NCBI RefSeq assembly: GCF_029784135.1
Contig: NC_073746.1
Location: 265,197,598 to 265,261,597 of the forward strand
DNA: 64,000 bases
Direction: 5' to 3'
Source: Toxorhynchites rutilus septentrionalis
Taxonomy: Eukaryota > Arthropoda > Insecta > Diptera > Culicidae
Part shown: positions 23,493 through 35,200 of the stretch, piece by piece
Position numbering within the stretch: the first letter of the stretch is position 1
Layout: the number at the start of each line of letters is the position of its first letter
Position numbers and translations under genes: made by a program
The notes under the pieces: model-generated
Told to the model about the DNA's origin: nothing
Seen by the model: the letters and a program-made list of their open reading frames with translations, nothing else
Databases searched by the model: none

Positions 23493-23949
23493 GTCGAAGT
23501 GGTTTCTTTTGTTGTGGTTTCTTTTCTTTCGCATCAGACTGTGTTAGAACAATTGAGTTGGTGAATTGAGTTAGCCAGTGGTGCGTTCCGTACATGAAAG
23601 CGAAAACGCGCCCCGACTGCGTGCACCGGACCACATACGTGAATAAGTGGAGTGCGCAAGCAAATCTCAGTCAACGAGAGGAGAAATTATTCCACAGCGA
23701 GCGCTGTAATCTTTTGTTCGTGCATCGGCATTGATTGCCCGTTCGACACCAATACACTGACGATAGTGTGGAGAGCGTGGTCAGCGGAAGCAGTCATTGA
23801 ATCATACGCACTGTGTGCAAATTTAGGTATAGTCATAAAAAAATTATTATAAGATATAGTTTTTTTTTGTTTTTTTCATTATTTTTATTTCATTATTATT
23901 TTCTATATATTATATACAAAAATCATAATTAGAATTAAAGTTCCACGTA
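23404..23949 (+). mobile_element. probable 5' leader of LINE element B
   Basis: Begins exactly where the element A endonuclease reading ends and runs to the ORF1 ATG of element B, so it is most simply the 5' untranslated region of B placed at the broken 3' end of A. No gene is recognisable; the last 100 bases are T-rich. Confidence 0.4.
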
Positions 23950-25551
23950 ATGGCAGAGGGTGGTGGGGAGTCTCCTTATATGGAGATCTCCGACATGGAA
24001 ACAAGTGACTCCCCCTTATGTATGAAAAAGGAAACAGGAAGAGCACTCAAACGCGATAACTCTTCCGGGGACGAGTCAACTCACCCTACTAAGCCCCCCT
24101 CGAAAAAACTCGCAAGTCTCCCTCCCCAACTTTCCGATTCTCCCACTCTCCCTCCTCAGCCCTCCAATACTCCCACTCTCCCTCCCCCTTCCTCGGTTTC
24201 GCTTCCTCCTTCTGATATTACCGTTACAACTCAATCCTCGTCCTCGTCTTCTCCCTCTGTTGTCTCCGCTCCACGTATCAGAGTCTATCCAGAAGATGCA
24301 CCTGGAACTGGCCCGTGGGTTGTTTTCTTCCGGCCAAAACCAAATGGAAAAGGCCTTAACGTGATTCAGATCATGAAAGATCTGACCAGATACACTTCCG
24401 TAGAAGAAATTTTCAAGGTCAGACCGAACAAATTACGAGTTGTCGTGTCTGAACGGAAGGATGCAAACAAGATTGTTGCTGATAAGCATTTCATCCTCGA
24501 ATATCGCGTATGGATTCCCTCCAATGACGTAGAAATCGGGGGGGTGATAACTGAAACGGGTCTGACGTGCGAAAAAATTAGAAGTGAAGGAGTTGGCAAG
24601 TTCAAGAAGCTCCCTTCGGCGGAAGTCATAATCTTGGACTGTCGCCAACTCGGTAAAGTCTCCCAAGAAAAGGAAATAATAAAATTCACGCCGTCCGACT
24701 CGTTTAGAGTAACTTTTGCTGGTTCCACTCTCCCGGACTACGTTATGGTGGACAAATTGAGGCTACCGGTGCGACTCTTCGTGCCAAAGCCCATGACTTG
24801 CCAAAAATGCAAGTCAGTCGGCCACACTTCAGCTTATTGTGGCAACAAGGAGCGCTGTGCAACTTGCGGAGAGCAACATGTGGGCGAATCTTGCAGTGCG
24901 ACTGAGCATAAGTGTCCATATTGTGGGGGGACTCCACATGTGCTCTCAGCTTGTGAAACTTACAAGAGTCGCTGGGAGAAACAGAAGCGCTCTTTAAAGG
25001 AACGCTCGAAGCGCACTTTTGCGGAAATTTTGAAGGGCGCTTCTCCACTGGCCCAACAACAACAACAATCAATATCGACACACAATACCTTTTCCACGTT
25101 GTCAGTTGACGAAATGGAAGCGGACACAGCTAGCGGGGGCACACCGTGTATTTTCAAAGGGAATCCCCGGCGCAAAAATGTGACCACTCCCAAATTTCAA
25201 GAACAAGTCCCCCCGGTGAAAACCCCTGTTAGCTTGCCTAAAAAATCGAGTGCAGCGGACAAGCCAAATCAGGTTCCTCCTGGCTTCCGTGGGAATAGTT
25301 CACCTTCGAACGACCCAGCACTCGAGGGGACATCAAAAACCCTAAATGTCCCTTTTTTTGCGTCCAGCTCAACTTCCCAATCGGGATTTATAAAGTTGAC
25401 TGACCTTGTGGATCAAATCTTCACGTGTTTTAATGTTTCCGACTCCATCAGAACCATTGTCATCTCAATGCTTCCAGTATTAAAGACAATTCTGCAACAA
25501 TTGATGCAAACATGGCCCCTCCTTGCAATGATTATCTCTCTTGATGTCTAA
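23950..25551 (+). CDS. LINE element B, ORF1 (gag-like), intact
   Basis: An uninterrupted 533-codon ORF1 of a non-LTR retrotransposon, related to the ORF1 at 21048. The N-terminal quarter is low-complexity, Pro/Ser-rich (runs of LPPQ/SDSPTLPP). The conserved core starts near residue 115 (GPWVVFFRPKPNGK) and is followed by SFRVTFAGSTLPDY. Three zinc knuckles start at residue 284: CQKCKSVGHTSAYC, CATCGEQHVGESC, CPYCGGTPHVLSAC. Then come the basic segment KRSLKERSKRTFAEIL, a Gln tract, and a hydrophobic C-terminus. Its expected role is to bind element RNA. An intact frame in an otherwise truncated element suggests recent insertion or slow decay. Confidence 0.85.
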   Translation: MAEGGGESPYMEISDMETSDSPLCMKKETGRALKRDNSSGDESTHPTKPPSKKLASLPPQLSDSPTLPPQPSNTPTLPPPSSVSLPPSDITVTTQSSSSSSPSVVSAPRIRVYPEDAPGTGPWVVFFRPKPNGKGLNVIQIMKDLTRYTSVEEIFKVRPNKLRVVVSERKDANKIVADKHFILEYRVWIPSNDVEIGGVITETGLTCEKIRSEGVGKFKKLPSAEVIILDCRQLGKVSQEKEIIKFTPSDSFRVTFAGSTLPDYVMVDKLRLPVRLFVPKPMTCQKCKSVGHTSAYCGNKERCATCGEQHVGESCSATEHKCPYCGGTPHVLSACETYKSRWEKQKRSLKERSKRTFAEILKGASPLAQQQQQSISTHNTFSTLSVDEMEADTASGGTPCIFKGNPRRKNVTTPKFQEQVPPVKTPVSLPKKSSAADKPNQVPPGFRGNSSPSNDPALEGTSKTLNVPFFASSSTSQSGFIKLTDLVDQIFTCFNVSDSIRTIVISMLPVLKTILQQLMQTWPLLAMIISLDV

Positions 25552-26410
25552 TTCAAATAGAGAGGTCGGAGATATCACTGTTTTACAGTGGAATTGTCGT
25601 AGTCTTATACCTAAATTGGATACGTTCAAATTTTTAATTCATAACTTCAACTGTGATGTTTTTGCTCTGTCCGAAACTTGGCTCTCTTCTCAAAATGATC
25701 TCTCTTTCCACGATTTTAATATTATACGCTTGGACCGTGATGACAGATACGGAGGGGTGCTATTGGGGATCAATAAGTGCCACTCATTTTTTCGAATTGA
25801 CCTTCCACCTATTGGAGGGATCGAAGCTGTTGCTTGTCATGCAAACATCAGAGGCAAAGACCTCTGTATTGTCAGCTTGTATTGGCCTCCGAGAGCTGCG
25901 GTTTGCCGCAAGCAACTTGCTGACATGTGCTCACTCCTTCCTGAGCCACGATTGATCTTGGGAGACTTCAACTCTCACGGAACTGCCTGGGGGGAACAGT
26001 ACGATGACAATCGTTCATTGTTGATATATGACCTTTGTAACAGCTTCAATATGACCGTTTTAAACACTGGGGAAACAACACGTGTACCTAAACCTCCTGC
26101 TAAACCAAGTGCTCTTGACCTCTCGCTTTGCTCGAATTCACTATCGTTAGATTGCAAGTGGAATGTAATCCAGGACCCCAACGGTAGTGATCACTTGCCA
26201 ATCAAAATTTCCATCACCATTGGGTCGAATTCTTCAGAATCTATAAACATGGCATATGACCTCACAAGACACATCGACTGGAAAAAATATGCGGACGCGA
26301 TTGCTCTAGCCATCAATTCCAGAGATGGTTTGCCTCCATTGGAGGAGTATAACTTAATTTCTCGTTTGATATATGACAGCGCGGTACTGCAGTTGTTTTG
26401 TTTTGACTAG
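25544..26410 (+). pseudogene. LINE element B, ORF2 endonuclease part, truncated
   Basis: ORF2 starts at ATG 25544, overlapping the ORF1 stop by 8 bases (ATGTCTAA), the same geometry as in element A (ATGCCTGA). The open frame extends upstream only through a TTG. The product is the APE endonuclease: VLQWNCRSLIPKL, SETWLSS, LYWPPR, LILGDFNSHGTAWGE, LDLSLCS, GSDHLPI. About three quarters of residues match element A in the best stretches, so they are related families or old copies. The frame ends after LPPLEEYNLISRLIYDSAV with a short unrelated tail at TAG 26408-26410. The EN-RT linker and the whole reverse transcriptase are missing. Confidence 0.8.
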
Positions 26411-27530
26411 ATTCAATGTACAATGTCCACATCTAGTCACAACAACCGGGTTTTGAAACAAAATACAATTTTAAATTTAAGAAAAATGAATCATAGTTTT
26501 GACTTGATACGGAAAAGTAAATTTGAACTAATAATTTTTATTTTCAAAGTGTGTTCAATCCACCAGTCAATTGAAATTATTTCTTCCCAAAAACGCATCA
26601 CAAAGTTTAAGCAGTCAACGCGAATAGTATACTAATGTTATTTATGAATCTGCGCATCAATTAAATGAACAGTATCAGAAATTGGACGCCGTCCGATGTA
26701 TATGCGTTTGAGCGACGATTCGGGTGTATTGAACGATCCAAAACTAGCAATACATCACAACATTTTTACCAATGTGAACTGCGCGATGATATCAACATCG
26801 TTGTTTATTGTTTATTGTATAGTTTCGAGATTCGCACGCACAAAGTGCTTGATTTCATTGTAAGATTTTTTTAACAAATAAAACAGCTACCCAACTTCAA
26901 TAAAAATACTCGAGAGTATTTTCACAAGCGATATTTTGATATGAATATGGAGATAATATAAATATAATTTGGAAGAAAATAATGAGCTTCCCAAACAATG
27001 CTGAAAGAAAATTAAAACAAATCGTAGCTATTAATAAAACTATCATTTTTAACAAAAAAAAACATGGAATGGAAAATAGAAACAAACTTGGAGTGAATTT
27101 TAAGTGAAAAAAATTGAATTTCATTGATTTTTTTTCCCAAAAAGTGGAAGAATGTTCATGTGAACAACAGGGGAGGGGTATAGAGAATATCCACGCTTGT
27201 CCACGGAGGGGGAGGGGGGTGTCTTAAATCATGCTTTTTCTGTCCACGTAGTGTGTGGACAGCCTCTATGCTAGCTTGGAGAAATTGCGCCAATCAGGCG
27301 CTATCGCTATCATACGCAGGTTGGTGGCTTAGCTTTCACCACTCGGTGATCGCTTCGCATGCACCTTTCATGCGCACTATCGTGCACTCCTCTTACGCAA
27401 ACGTTACGGCATCGTATGCACCATTCATGCTCGATATCGTGTACGCCTCTTAAGCATGCACCCATCCAGGCTTTCGCTCGTATGGAACCACCAACACGCA
27501 GCTGGGTAAAAACTGTTGCAGCAAAGATAC
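26411..27530. other. intergenic, no gene seen
   Basis: No reverse transcriptase or RNase H motifs follow element B here in any frame I read. At about 27150-27265 there is a G-rich block with GTCCACGG and GTCCACGTAGTGTGTGGACA, related to the repeats at 6070 and 14195. 27280-27500 has CATGCACC/TATCGTGCA words without coding signal. Confidence 0.4.
27150..27270. mobile_element. GTGGACA-type element, right-end copy
   Basis: Shares TATCCACGCTTGTCCACGG and the following G tract with the copy at 14195-14325 and ends in GTCCACGTAGTGTGTGGACA then GCCTC, the reverse complement of the GGCTGTCCACATAC-type left end. The left end is not clear in this copy. Confidence 0.45.
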
Positions 27531-28809
27531 TTAACCCTCCTGTACTCGCGTACAAAATCATAACACGTATACTCGCGCACGGTGTCACAGACCGAGAATG
27601 GAACTTCTTTGTAATGTTACCATTGTGTATTTTTCAGGCTTTATTGGCATTTATTTGAAGAAGAGGGTATGATTGAATGAAAAAACTCCAAAAAATATGT
27701 TTTCCTCGTCTTTATTATGTTCTAATAGTCATCTAATTCAGCCTCCTTTAAAGTTGAGTATTTTTTGATACTCCACCACAAATAACGAAATTCGAATTTT
27801 CACTGTTATTAATTGAAAGTATGCAACTGAATATAATTCATGGAAGTATTAAGAGCTATAAAATAACATAAAAACGTATTAATTGATTGTGGTTTCATTG
27901 GAGTAAGAATCAGAACATAGCATAACTGCATGTTCGAAACAAACATATTTTTTATATTTCATGCAGTTGTTGCATGTTTTTCGGGTCTTTTATCGAAGAG
28001 AAGAATGTATAACGACCTTATAGATAATTACCAGATGATAAAGATTCTGGAATACAAAGTTTGAATATTTCTAATATTCTTTGTCTCTGTTTTCTTGATA
28101 AACTAAGAATTAATGCTTTTTTCAGTGGGGGCATGAAAAAATTATATAAAAGGATTTCTAGGAACTTCCTTTTCTTTTTATTGTTTTCTTGTCGATTTTG
28201 TCCATTATAAAAAATATCCCCGAAAATGTAACTGTTAAAAATTATCATAAGCTACCGATTAGTTTATAGTTTACTGTTTACAATTCCTCCACAAGTGAAA
28301 TTCTTTCACAAGTGTTTGTATATGTATGACAATTATATTCAGCGAATAACTATACGAAAGTCAAACATTTATGTTTTGCTTTTGAATGTATGAATCTAAC
28401 AACGAATATATCGACGAATAGTTAATATATGGATCCGTTCTATCCAGTTACAAAAGGGACTGAAATCAAATGAGAATAGTCCGGTAATGATCTTATGCAT
28501 TATATTCAATAAATATTCCATGCCACTAACATTGATTTATAATTTCATTCAACAATATTCTAGAATATGAAAAAGGCTCTTGTCCAAAAAAGTTACTTCT
28601 ATACTCGCGTCGGTGTGTCAGACCGAAAGTGTTAAAAAAGTGGCACACGTTTCCTTTGTACCAACACATGCAATACGCTAAACGATGACGAACGACGAAT
28701 AACGAAGCTAGAGAGAATCGCAAAGTCGTAGTATTGATATTTTCTGAGAAATGAACGAATTATTGATTTCTCGGTCTGACAGACCAATGCGCGAGTATAG
28801 GAGTGTTAA
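27531..28809. mobile_element. TTAA-flanked non-autonomous element, copy 2
   Basis: A near-full-length relative of 2018-3291, bounded by TTAA at 27531-27534 and 28806-28809. Ends: TTAACCCTCCTGTACTCGCG on the left and CGCGAGTATAGGAGTGTTAA on the right, which match as inverted repeats at 18 of 20 positions. Subterminal GTCTGACAGACC motifs and the internal TACTCGCGTCGGTGTGTCAG block are also present. It has no coding capacity. The right end is about 395 bp upstream of the Nup358 start codon. Confidence 0.7.
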
Positions 28810-29203
28810 AAATAATTTGTATACATCAACTATTTATCTGAGTGTAAGGTAGAGAAATCATATTTTTTCTTATTACATTGTTTTTTCATGGGGTGTTGTC
28901 TGTCAGTCCCATATTTCGCAACCGGCAGATAGCGTTTTGTCGAATATTTTCGACTTTTGACTTTCAAACTGAAAACGACCGCCATAAGTGGAGGTCTGCG
29001 AACGTCGAAGCAAATAGTATCTTTCATCGTCACGCGTAAAACAAAATACCTAGGAAGCTATCATTGCAGTGCTAGAGTGAAACTTTCCAAGTTAACTGGA
29101 CAAACCAGCAGTTGTTAATTATTGTATCAGAAGATACATTGCCAAATCACTGATTTGCGAAATTGTGAATAGTGGACACCCAACAACGGTGATTGGACCG
29201 AGA
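28810..29203 (+). promoter_or_regulatory. Nup358 5' leader and presumed promoter
   Basis: The only unique sequence between the TTAA element and the Nup358 start codon, so the promoter core and 5' untranslated region probably lie here unless a non-coding exon sits further upstream. I see no convincing TATA box or other diagnostic element; the location is inference from position. Confidence 0.35.
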
Positions 29204-32200
29204 ATGTTCTCAACCAAGAAAGATATTGATCGACACGTAAAAACGTCGCTTGCCAAACTACCAGAGAATGAGGTACGAATTTGTACGAAATTCTTGTTTT
29301 TAGCTAGGATTGATTTACGGAATCATGCGAATTTTTCAATATTGAAAAAATCCGTGAGGCAATATTTGGCCCCAACCATTTTTCTCTTGCTTAGGCAGCT
29401 GAAAGCTTACCCGAGTAAAAAATATTGAATGTTGTGTAGCGGTGTATTCAATGTAGTGAACGTTAGTATAGGTTATGCTCTGAAAATTATAATCAGATTT
29501 TGATATTAGTTTATCTCCATAAAAGATACTACTTGGAATTTTTCTAAAAACGGTATACCCTCGTGTGATCGGGGTGTACTGTGTGGATCACTCAACATAA
29601 TTCTTACTCGAACTTCATACCGAATGTGGACAGACTAACATCATGGATCAACTCACCTGCTATTAAATTGCATATTTCAATTTGCATTTTGCTAAATTGA
29701 ACCACATTTTATGCAGTACTCAATCTATATTTTAGATGATCCTTGTAAAGGAATACGCCTTTCTTCTTTTTATACTAACAATATTTTCGAATATTTTCAG
29801 AAATATCTACGTGGATTGGTAATCGCACGTCCATATTTCAAGCTGGGCGAGTATGCCAGTGCCGAGCATTGGTTATCCTGTTATCTTTCGGTACAGGAAA
29901 ACAGCGCACAGGCACATAAACTGTTAGGTCAGTGCTACGAAAAACAAAAGAAAATTGATCGAGCCATTACGTCCTATCAACGCTCGCTGCAGCTCGATTC
30001 GAAGCAAACTGGTCTCATCACAGATGTCTGTAAGCTCCTATTGTCGGATGATAATTTCAGTAAGAACTTGTCAAAAGCAAAGCACTGGTGCGATTTAGCT
30101 GAATCCGAACGTATCAATCACGAGGCCGTACTGAACTTGAAGCTTAAAGTTGCCGACAAGGATACAGTCACCGATAACAAACTGGTAAAGGATATTATTC
30201 TGAAAGAAATAATAGCACGCCCAATGGATCCCGGATTGAGAATAAGGCTAGTGAAACATTTCATCGACGAGAAGAAAGTAGACGACGCGTTCAAGTATTG
30301 TATCGATATTGAAATGAAGTTCATAGAAACGTTCCAGCAATCGATCGAGTGGACAAATGTCGTTTCCTCAGTGCTAATAAAATACGCCGAAGTTAATGCA
30401 AATCTCACGAACTGGAACTATTGGCTTCTCTCCGTGATGATGCTAGATCGACAAATATATCTGAACCTACTTGCCGATTCATCGTTGCAAACAATTAAGC
30501 AAAATAACATCAAAGAAATAGCAGCGCTTGTTTTGGAATTTGACCAGTTACTGCATAAATTTGCAAATAAGGGACGGAATGCTTGTCCGCACAAGCAACT
30601 TGCAGAGGAATATCTCCGACACTATCGCGGTCAACTGATGCTCAATTCCGCTTCACTTCTGTTGAAAAATGAGAAACAAGGCGGAAAGATACGAGATGTT
30701 ACAGCAAAATGCTTACCGCTTTTGTTTTTGGCATATCAATGTGGAGTTCCAGATGCGGATGAGCCATGGTTAAAGCATACCAATGACAGTACTCGACAAC
30801 TATTGTCCTACTGGAGCAAACAGGCCGCTTTTCGATGTTACCAGGCTGCTAATACAATTTTGTCATGTTTAGATGAAAGCGTGGATGCGTCAGTGATTGC
30901 TCAAATACAGAGCGTTACGGCAAGCAAAATATGGAACACAGCTGATGATTTGGTCAATCAGGTATTTTAAAAAATGATTTTTCGATAATACTCACTAATA
31001 TAGTATTGTGTTGAACTATTACAGGTCCGTCAATTCTGCTCGGATGTAAACTGGAAAAATAATATTTTTCGCTCCATACACAGCAGCAACGGTGAACAAA
31101 CTTCAAAGATGTCCGCATCGTATTTTATGCAGAATGCTTCTATCGGCGAACCGCTATATGTATTGCCTAAATGGGAACACGTGCAGATGTATCTGGAGAT
31201 GTGTCAACATCTTTTTCCATCATCCCTCTCTTACCAGGTTTACTTAGGTCTGGGAGTGGATGACTTGTCTGAGCTCAAATGCAAATCATTTAACGGATTG
31301 AACTTCTCCACTAACAATTTGGACAATTCAAGCATCGAAACGCTCAATCAACTCGACGTGGATTCATTCCTGTACTGTTCAGTCATAGTCGCCAAAAGTT
31401 GTCTCGATAACGAGAAGAAATATCATGATAAGATGGACACAGGAAAACCGTTAATTTTGCCGGCCCCAAATATGATTTCAACACTGTGCGATGAGGACAA
31501 AATTGACTGGTGGAATGCGGCATGTGCGGTTTTTAAGAACACTCAAAAAGAAAACTTTTCTTCAGATAAACAGCTGCTCCAGCATGGTATACAGGCGGTA
31601 CGTGGGACGGGAACTGCAATTACCGATGTGATTGTGTTGCTCAAATTAGGTAAAATTCTTGCTAAGCGAGCAAATACAGCTGTTCTTCCCGAGGAACGAC
31701 GGCAGTTGGAACTTAGAACGGAAGCCGTTTATAAAGCAGGAGTGTTGTTATGGAAAATTCGCAACGAGACATCATTCGGTAGTTCGAATGTATTTTTCAA
31801 GTATGGCGTTGATTCCTATATGTGTAGTCAGGAAACTGTGAAACTCGCGGAGGAAGCTCTAACGCACCTCGCTGGATTCTATTTTAAACACGGGCGATAT
31901 GAAGAGTTCACCCAGGATTTTGGAGGTATCCCGCTACCATTTGCAGCGTATTTCCGAGCGGAGGCGTTCAAAAAGTTGGACGAATCAAACAAAACACCGC
32001 TGAAAAGTAAAAAGTTTTACAGTGAAAGAGCTCGAGAGTGCATCAAACAGACGCAAAAATATCTAGAACTACCTTATATAGAGAAAAACCACCCACTGCA
32101 CTATGTGGTACACAGTGAAATAAAACGATCGCAGCTTAACGAGTCAATGAACGATAGTTTCAACACATCATTGAATGGTTTCGGGACTGCAGCAGCTGAC

Positions 32201-35200
32201 GATAGTGACCACTTTCAATCGTTTAGTTCATCAACGAACGCCGGAGTGAATCGAACAGAGAGGGAATTGGTGCATTTTACCGCCAAAACTAACGAACTTG
32301 AGGCTCTGATCCGCAGAATGATGGATACATTAAATCTGGTTAAAGACGATGTACTTGGTATTAGAACTGACGTTGGTGATATTCAGGAGAGGTTGACTAA
32401 AATCGAGGATAACATACACAAGAAACCGGTAGAAGATGAAGCCACGACGGCAGCTTCGGTACTGAATGATTTGTATATTTTGGACGAACTTCAGAACCCA
32501 TATGGAAATCAATCGTCTTATAATCACCCAATCATTCAACAGCAGCTAACGCCGAATCTTCCACCAGGCCACGCTCGTATGTCTTCACATACAGCGGCTG
32601 CTGCAGCTGCTGCAGTGGCCATGCAACAGCCAAATCCTTATCAACAGTTTTACAACACATCTTACCCAATGTACATGCAACAATACGCACAACAAGGACG
32701 CCCACCGATTGGAAATATCGCTTCCCCTATGCATTCCTATCATCAGGATAACAACCTACTTGTATCTGCATCACCAGCAACTTATTATCAGCAACAGCCG
32801 CAGCAGACCCTTCAACAATCTTCGACTTCTCACCATCAGCAAGGATCAATAACTGCTACCAAAAATGGAACACCCATCGAACAAGCCTTGCAAACACCGA
32901 CCCTCTTAAATACTTGGAATTCTACCTATAATTATAATATTCCAGCAACTTCTGTTACTTCGGTTCCGGCACCGATACATGTTCCTGCTGCAAATCCGGT
33001 ATCAGTGTCCGCTCCTGTTGCGTATCCGATAGCTCCAATAGCATCAGTCTCAACAATCGCTTCTGGCCAATTGGACAAAGCACCTCCTGTGAACGTGGTG
33101 ATTACTAATTCTGATCCGCTTCCAACTAACATCTCAGTTAGTATCACTCAACCTACGTACAGTGTGACGATTCCACCACAACACATTAAACACAGTATGG
33201 TAGGCAACACTCCTTCTGTATCGACTGTAGCCCCACCAGTGGTTCCCAGCTCTGAAAATGTCTCACTCGTCAACCAACAAGCAATAAACACCAAATTCCC
33301 AATCCCAGCCCCAAAACCAACCGTCCCAATGATGTCGTTCGGTACGTTCAATCAAAGCACTGGAACCACGATGAATGACGCCGAAGACGATGACGAGGAC
33401 GACACGGCAAACGTGTCCGGAGAGTATGACCCGCGTCCTGATTTCAAGCCAATCATCGCTTTACCCGATGAGATTGAAGTGAAAACTGGCGAGGAAAACG
33501 AAGAGCAGGTATTCTGTGGGCGTTCAAAACTACTTCGGTTTGTGGATAAAGAATGGAAAGAGCGGGGATTGGGTGATTTAAAAATTCTCAAAAGCAAAGC
33601 CGATCCAAGCAAGTATAGAATCGTTATGCGACGAGAACAAGTTCATAAGGTGGCTGCCAATCATTCGATAACTCCAGAGTTGATCATCAAACCCATGGAA
33701 AAGAACAACAAATGCTACACCTGGGCAGCAATGGATTTCGCTGATGAGGAACCAAAGAAAGAAACTTTCTGCGCTCGATTCGCCACTCCGGAACTGGCAA
33801 AAGATTTCTTTGATAAGTTCAATGAAGCAAAGAATGAAGTCATGCGTTTGAAAAAGCAGAAAGAAACTCTGGGCACTCCTAATGTTTCCAAGACAGAGAT
33901 TAACAAATTACCAGCGAAATCTGGTTTCTCCGCGAGCACTCCTAATGTCGGTAGCACTGAGGTGAACCCCGTCAGTGTATCACCGTTTGGGTCGAGTGTA
34001 ACCAAACCTATTTTCGGTACAGCTCCTTCAGGCATTATTATCTCCAGCACAGCTACCACCACTACACCAACATCATCCTTCCAAGGATTTTCATTCGCTA
34101 ATAATTTTGCTTCGAAAATTCCGACACCTGCAGCTACAGTCGAAGAGAAGCCAAAGGAACCAGCAAAGCCAAGCCCGTTCGCTTCGTTCAGCTTTGGTGG
34201 AATAAAACCAACCACGACACCAACGGCCGACGATTCGTCCGGAAATAAATCGTTTACTGATATTTTCAGCAGCCTAAACAAACTGTCTACACCAACAGCT
34301 CCAACAGCACCAATAACCGCTACCAAAACTCCAGATAAGAATTTAAATACTTCCGCCAATGATGATTCAGTCGATGAATTCGTGCCAACTGTGGACTTTA
34401 AGCCGGTCATTCCTTTACCAGATGTGGTTGAAGTTAAAACTGGCGAAGAAGGCTTCGATTGTGTATATGAGCATCGCGCAAAAATGTTCCGCATGGATAA
34501 GACTGCGAAGGAATGGAAGGAACGTGGCATTGGTAATATTCGAGTGTTGGTAAACAAGGACGATAATAACATCGCACGGTTGTTGATGAGACGCGAGCAG
34601 GTTTTGAAATTGTGTTGTAATCAATTGATTACAAAAGATATGAAGTTCACACCAACTGACAAAAACAACTCTCTAACATGGGTGGGTCATGATTATTCTG
34701 AAGGTGAGCTGGTCATTGAAACCTTCGCTATTCGATTCAAGACCGTAGATATTCGAAATGATTTCCATGATATTATCAAAAAAATTCAAGCCGCTATGAA
34801 AGAAAAGACCGACCTCAGGGAGGAAAAGAAAACAGTCAAAAAAGACGATGCAAAAGGATTTGGTGATATGTTTAAACCGAAGGCTGGGGCATGGAATTGT
34901 GAAGCTTGCTATGTTAGCAACAAGGCAGGCGATATATATTGTATGGCATGCGGTGGTCCTAAAGATTCGACAGTTCCCAAAAAGGAGGCTAATCTTTTGG
35001 ATAGTCTGGCGAAAACAACTACCAAGTTCACTTTTGGAATGCCAACATCTGAGTCGCCGAAACCCGCGTTTGGTATGGTAGCGGCTGCCAATGTTCAAAA
35101 ATCAGCTGAAATTGGCAAAAAAGAAGAAGTCAAAGGATTTGGAGAACAGTTCAAACCCAAGGTGGGTACGTGGGTTTGTAGCGGATGTTATGTCAATAAC

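Noticed and set aside
33715..34572. Long minus-strand frames opposite Nup358 exon 3 (also 35188-35937)
   Set aside because: They mirror the codon bias of the real plus-strand gene and carry no domains.
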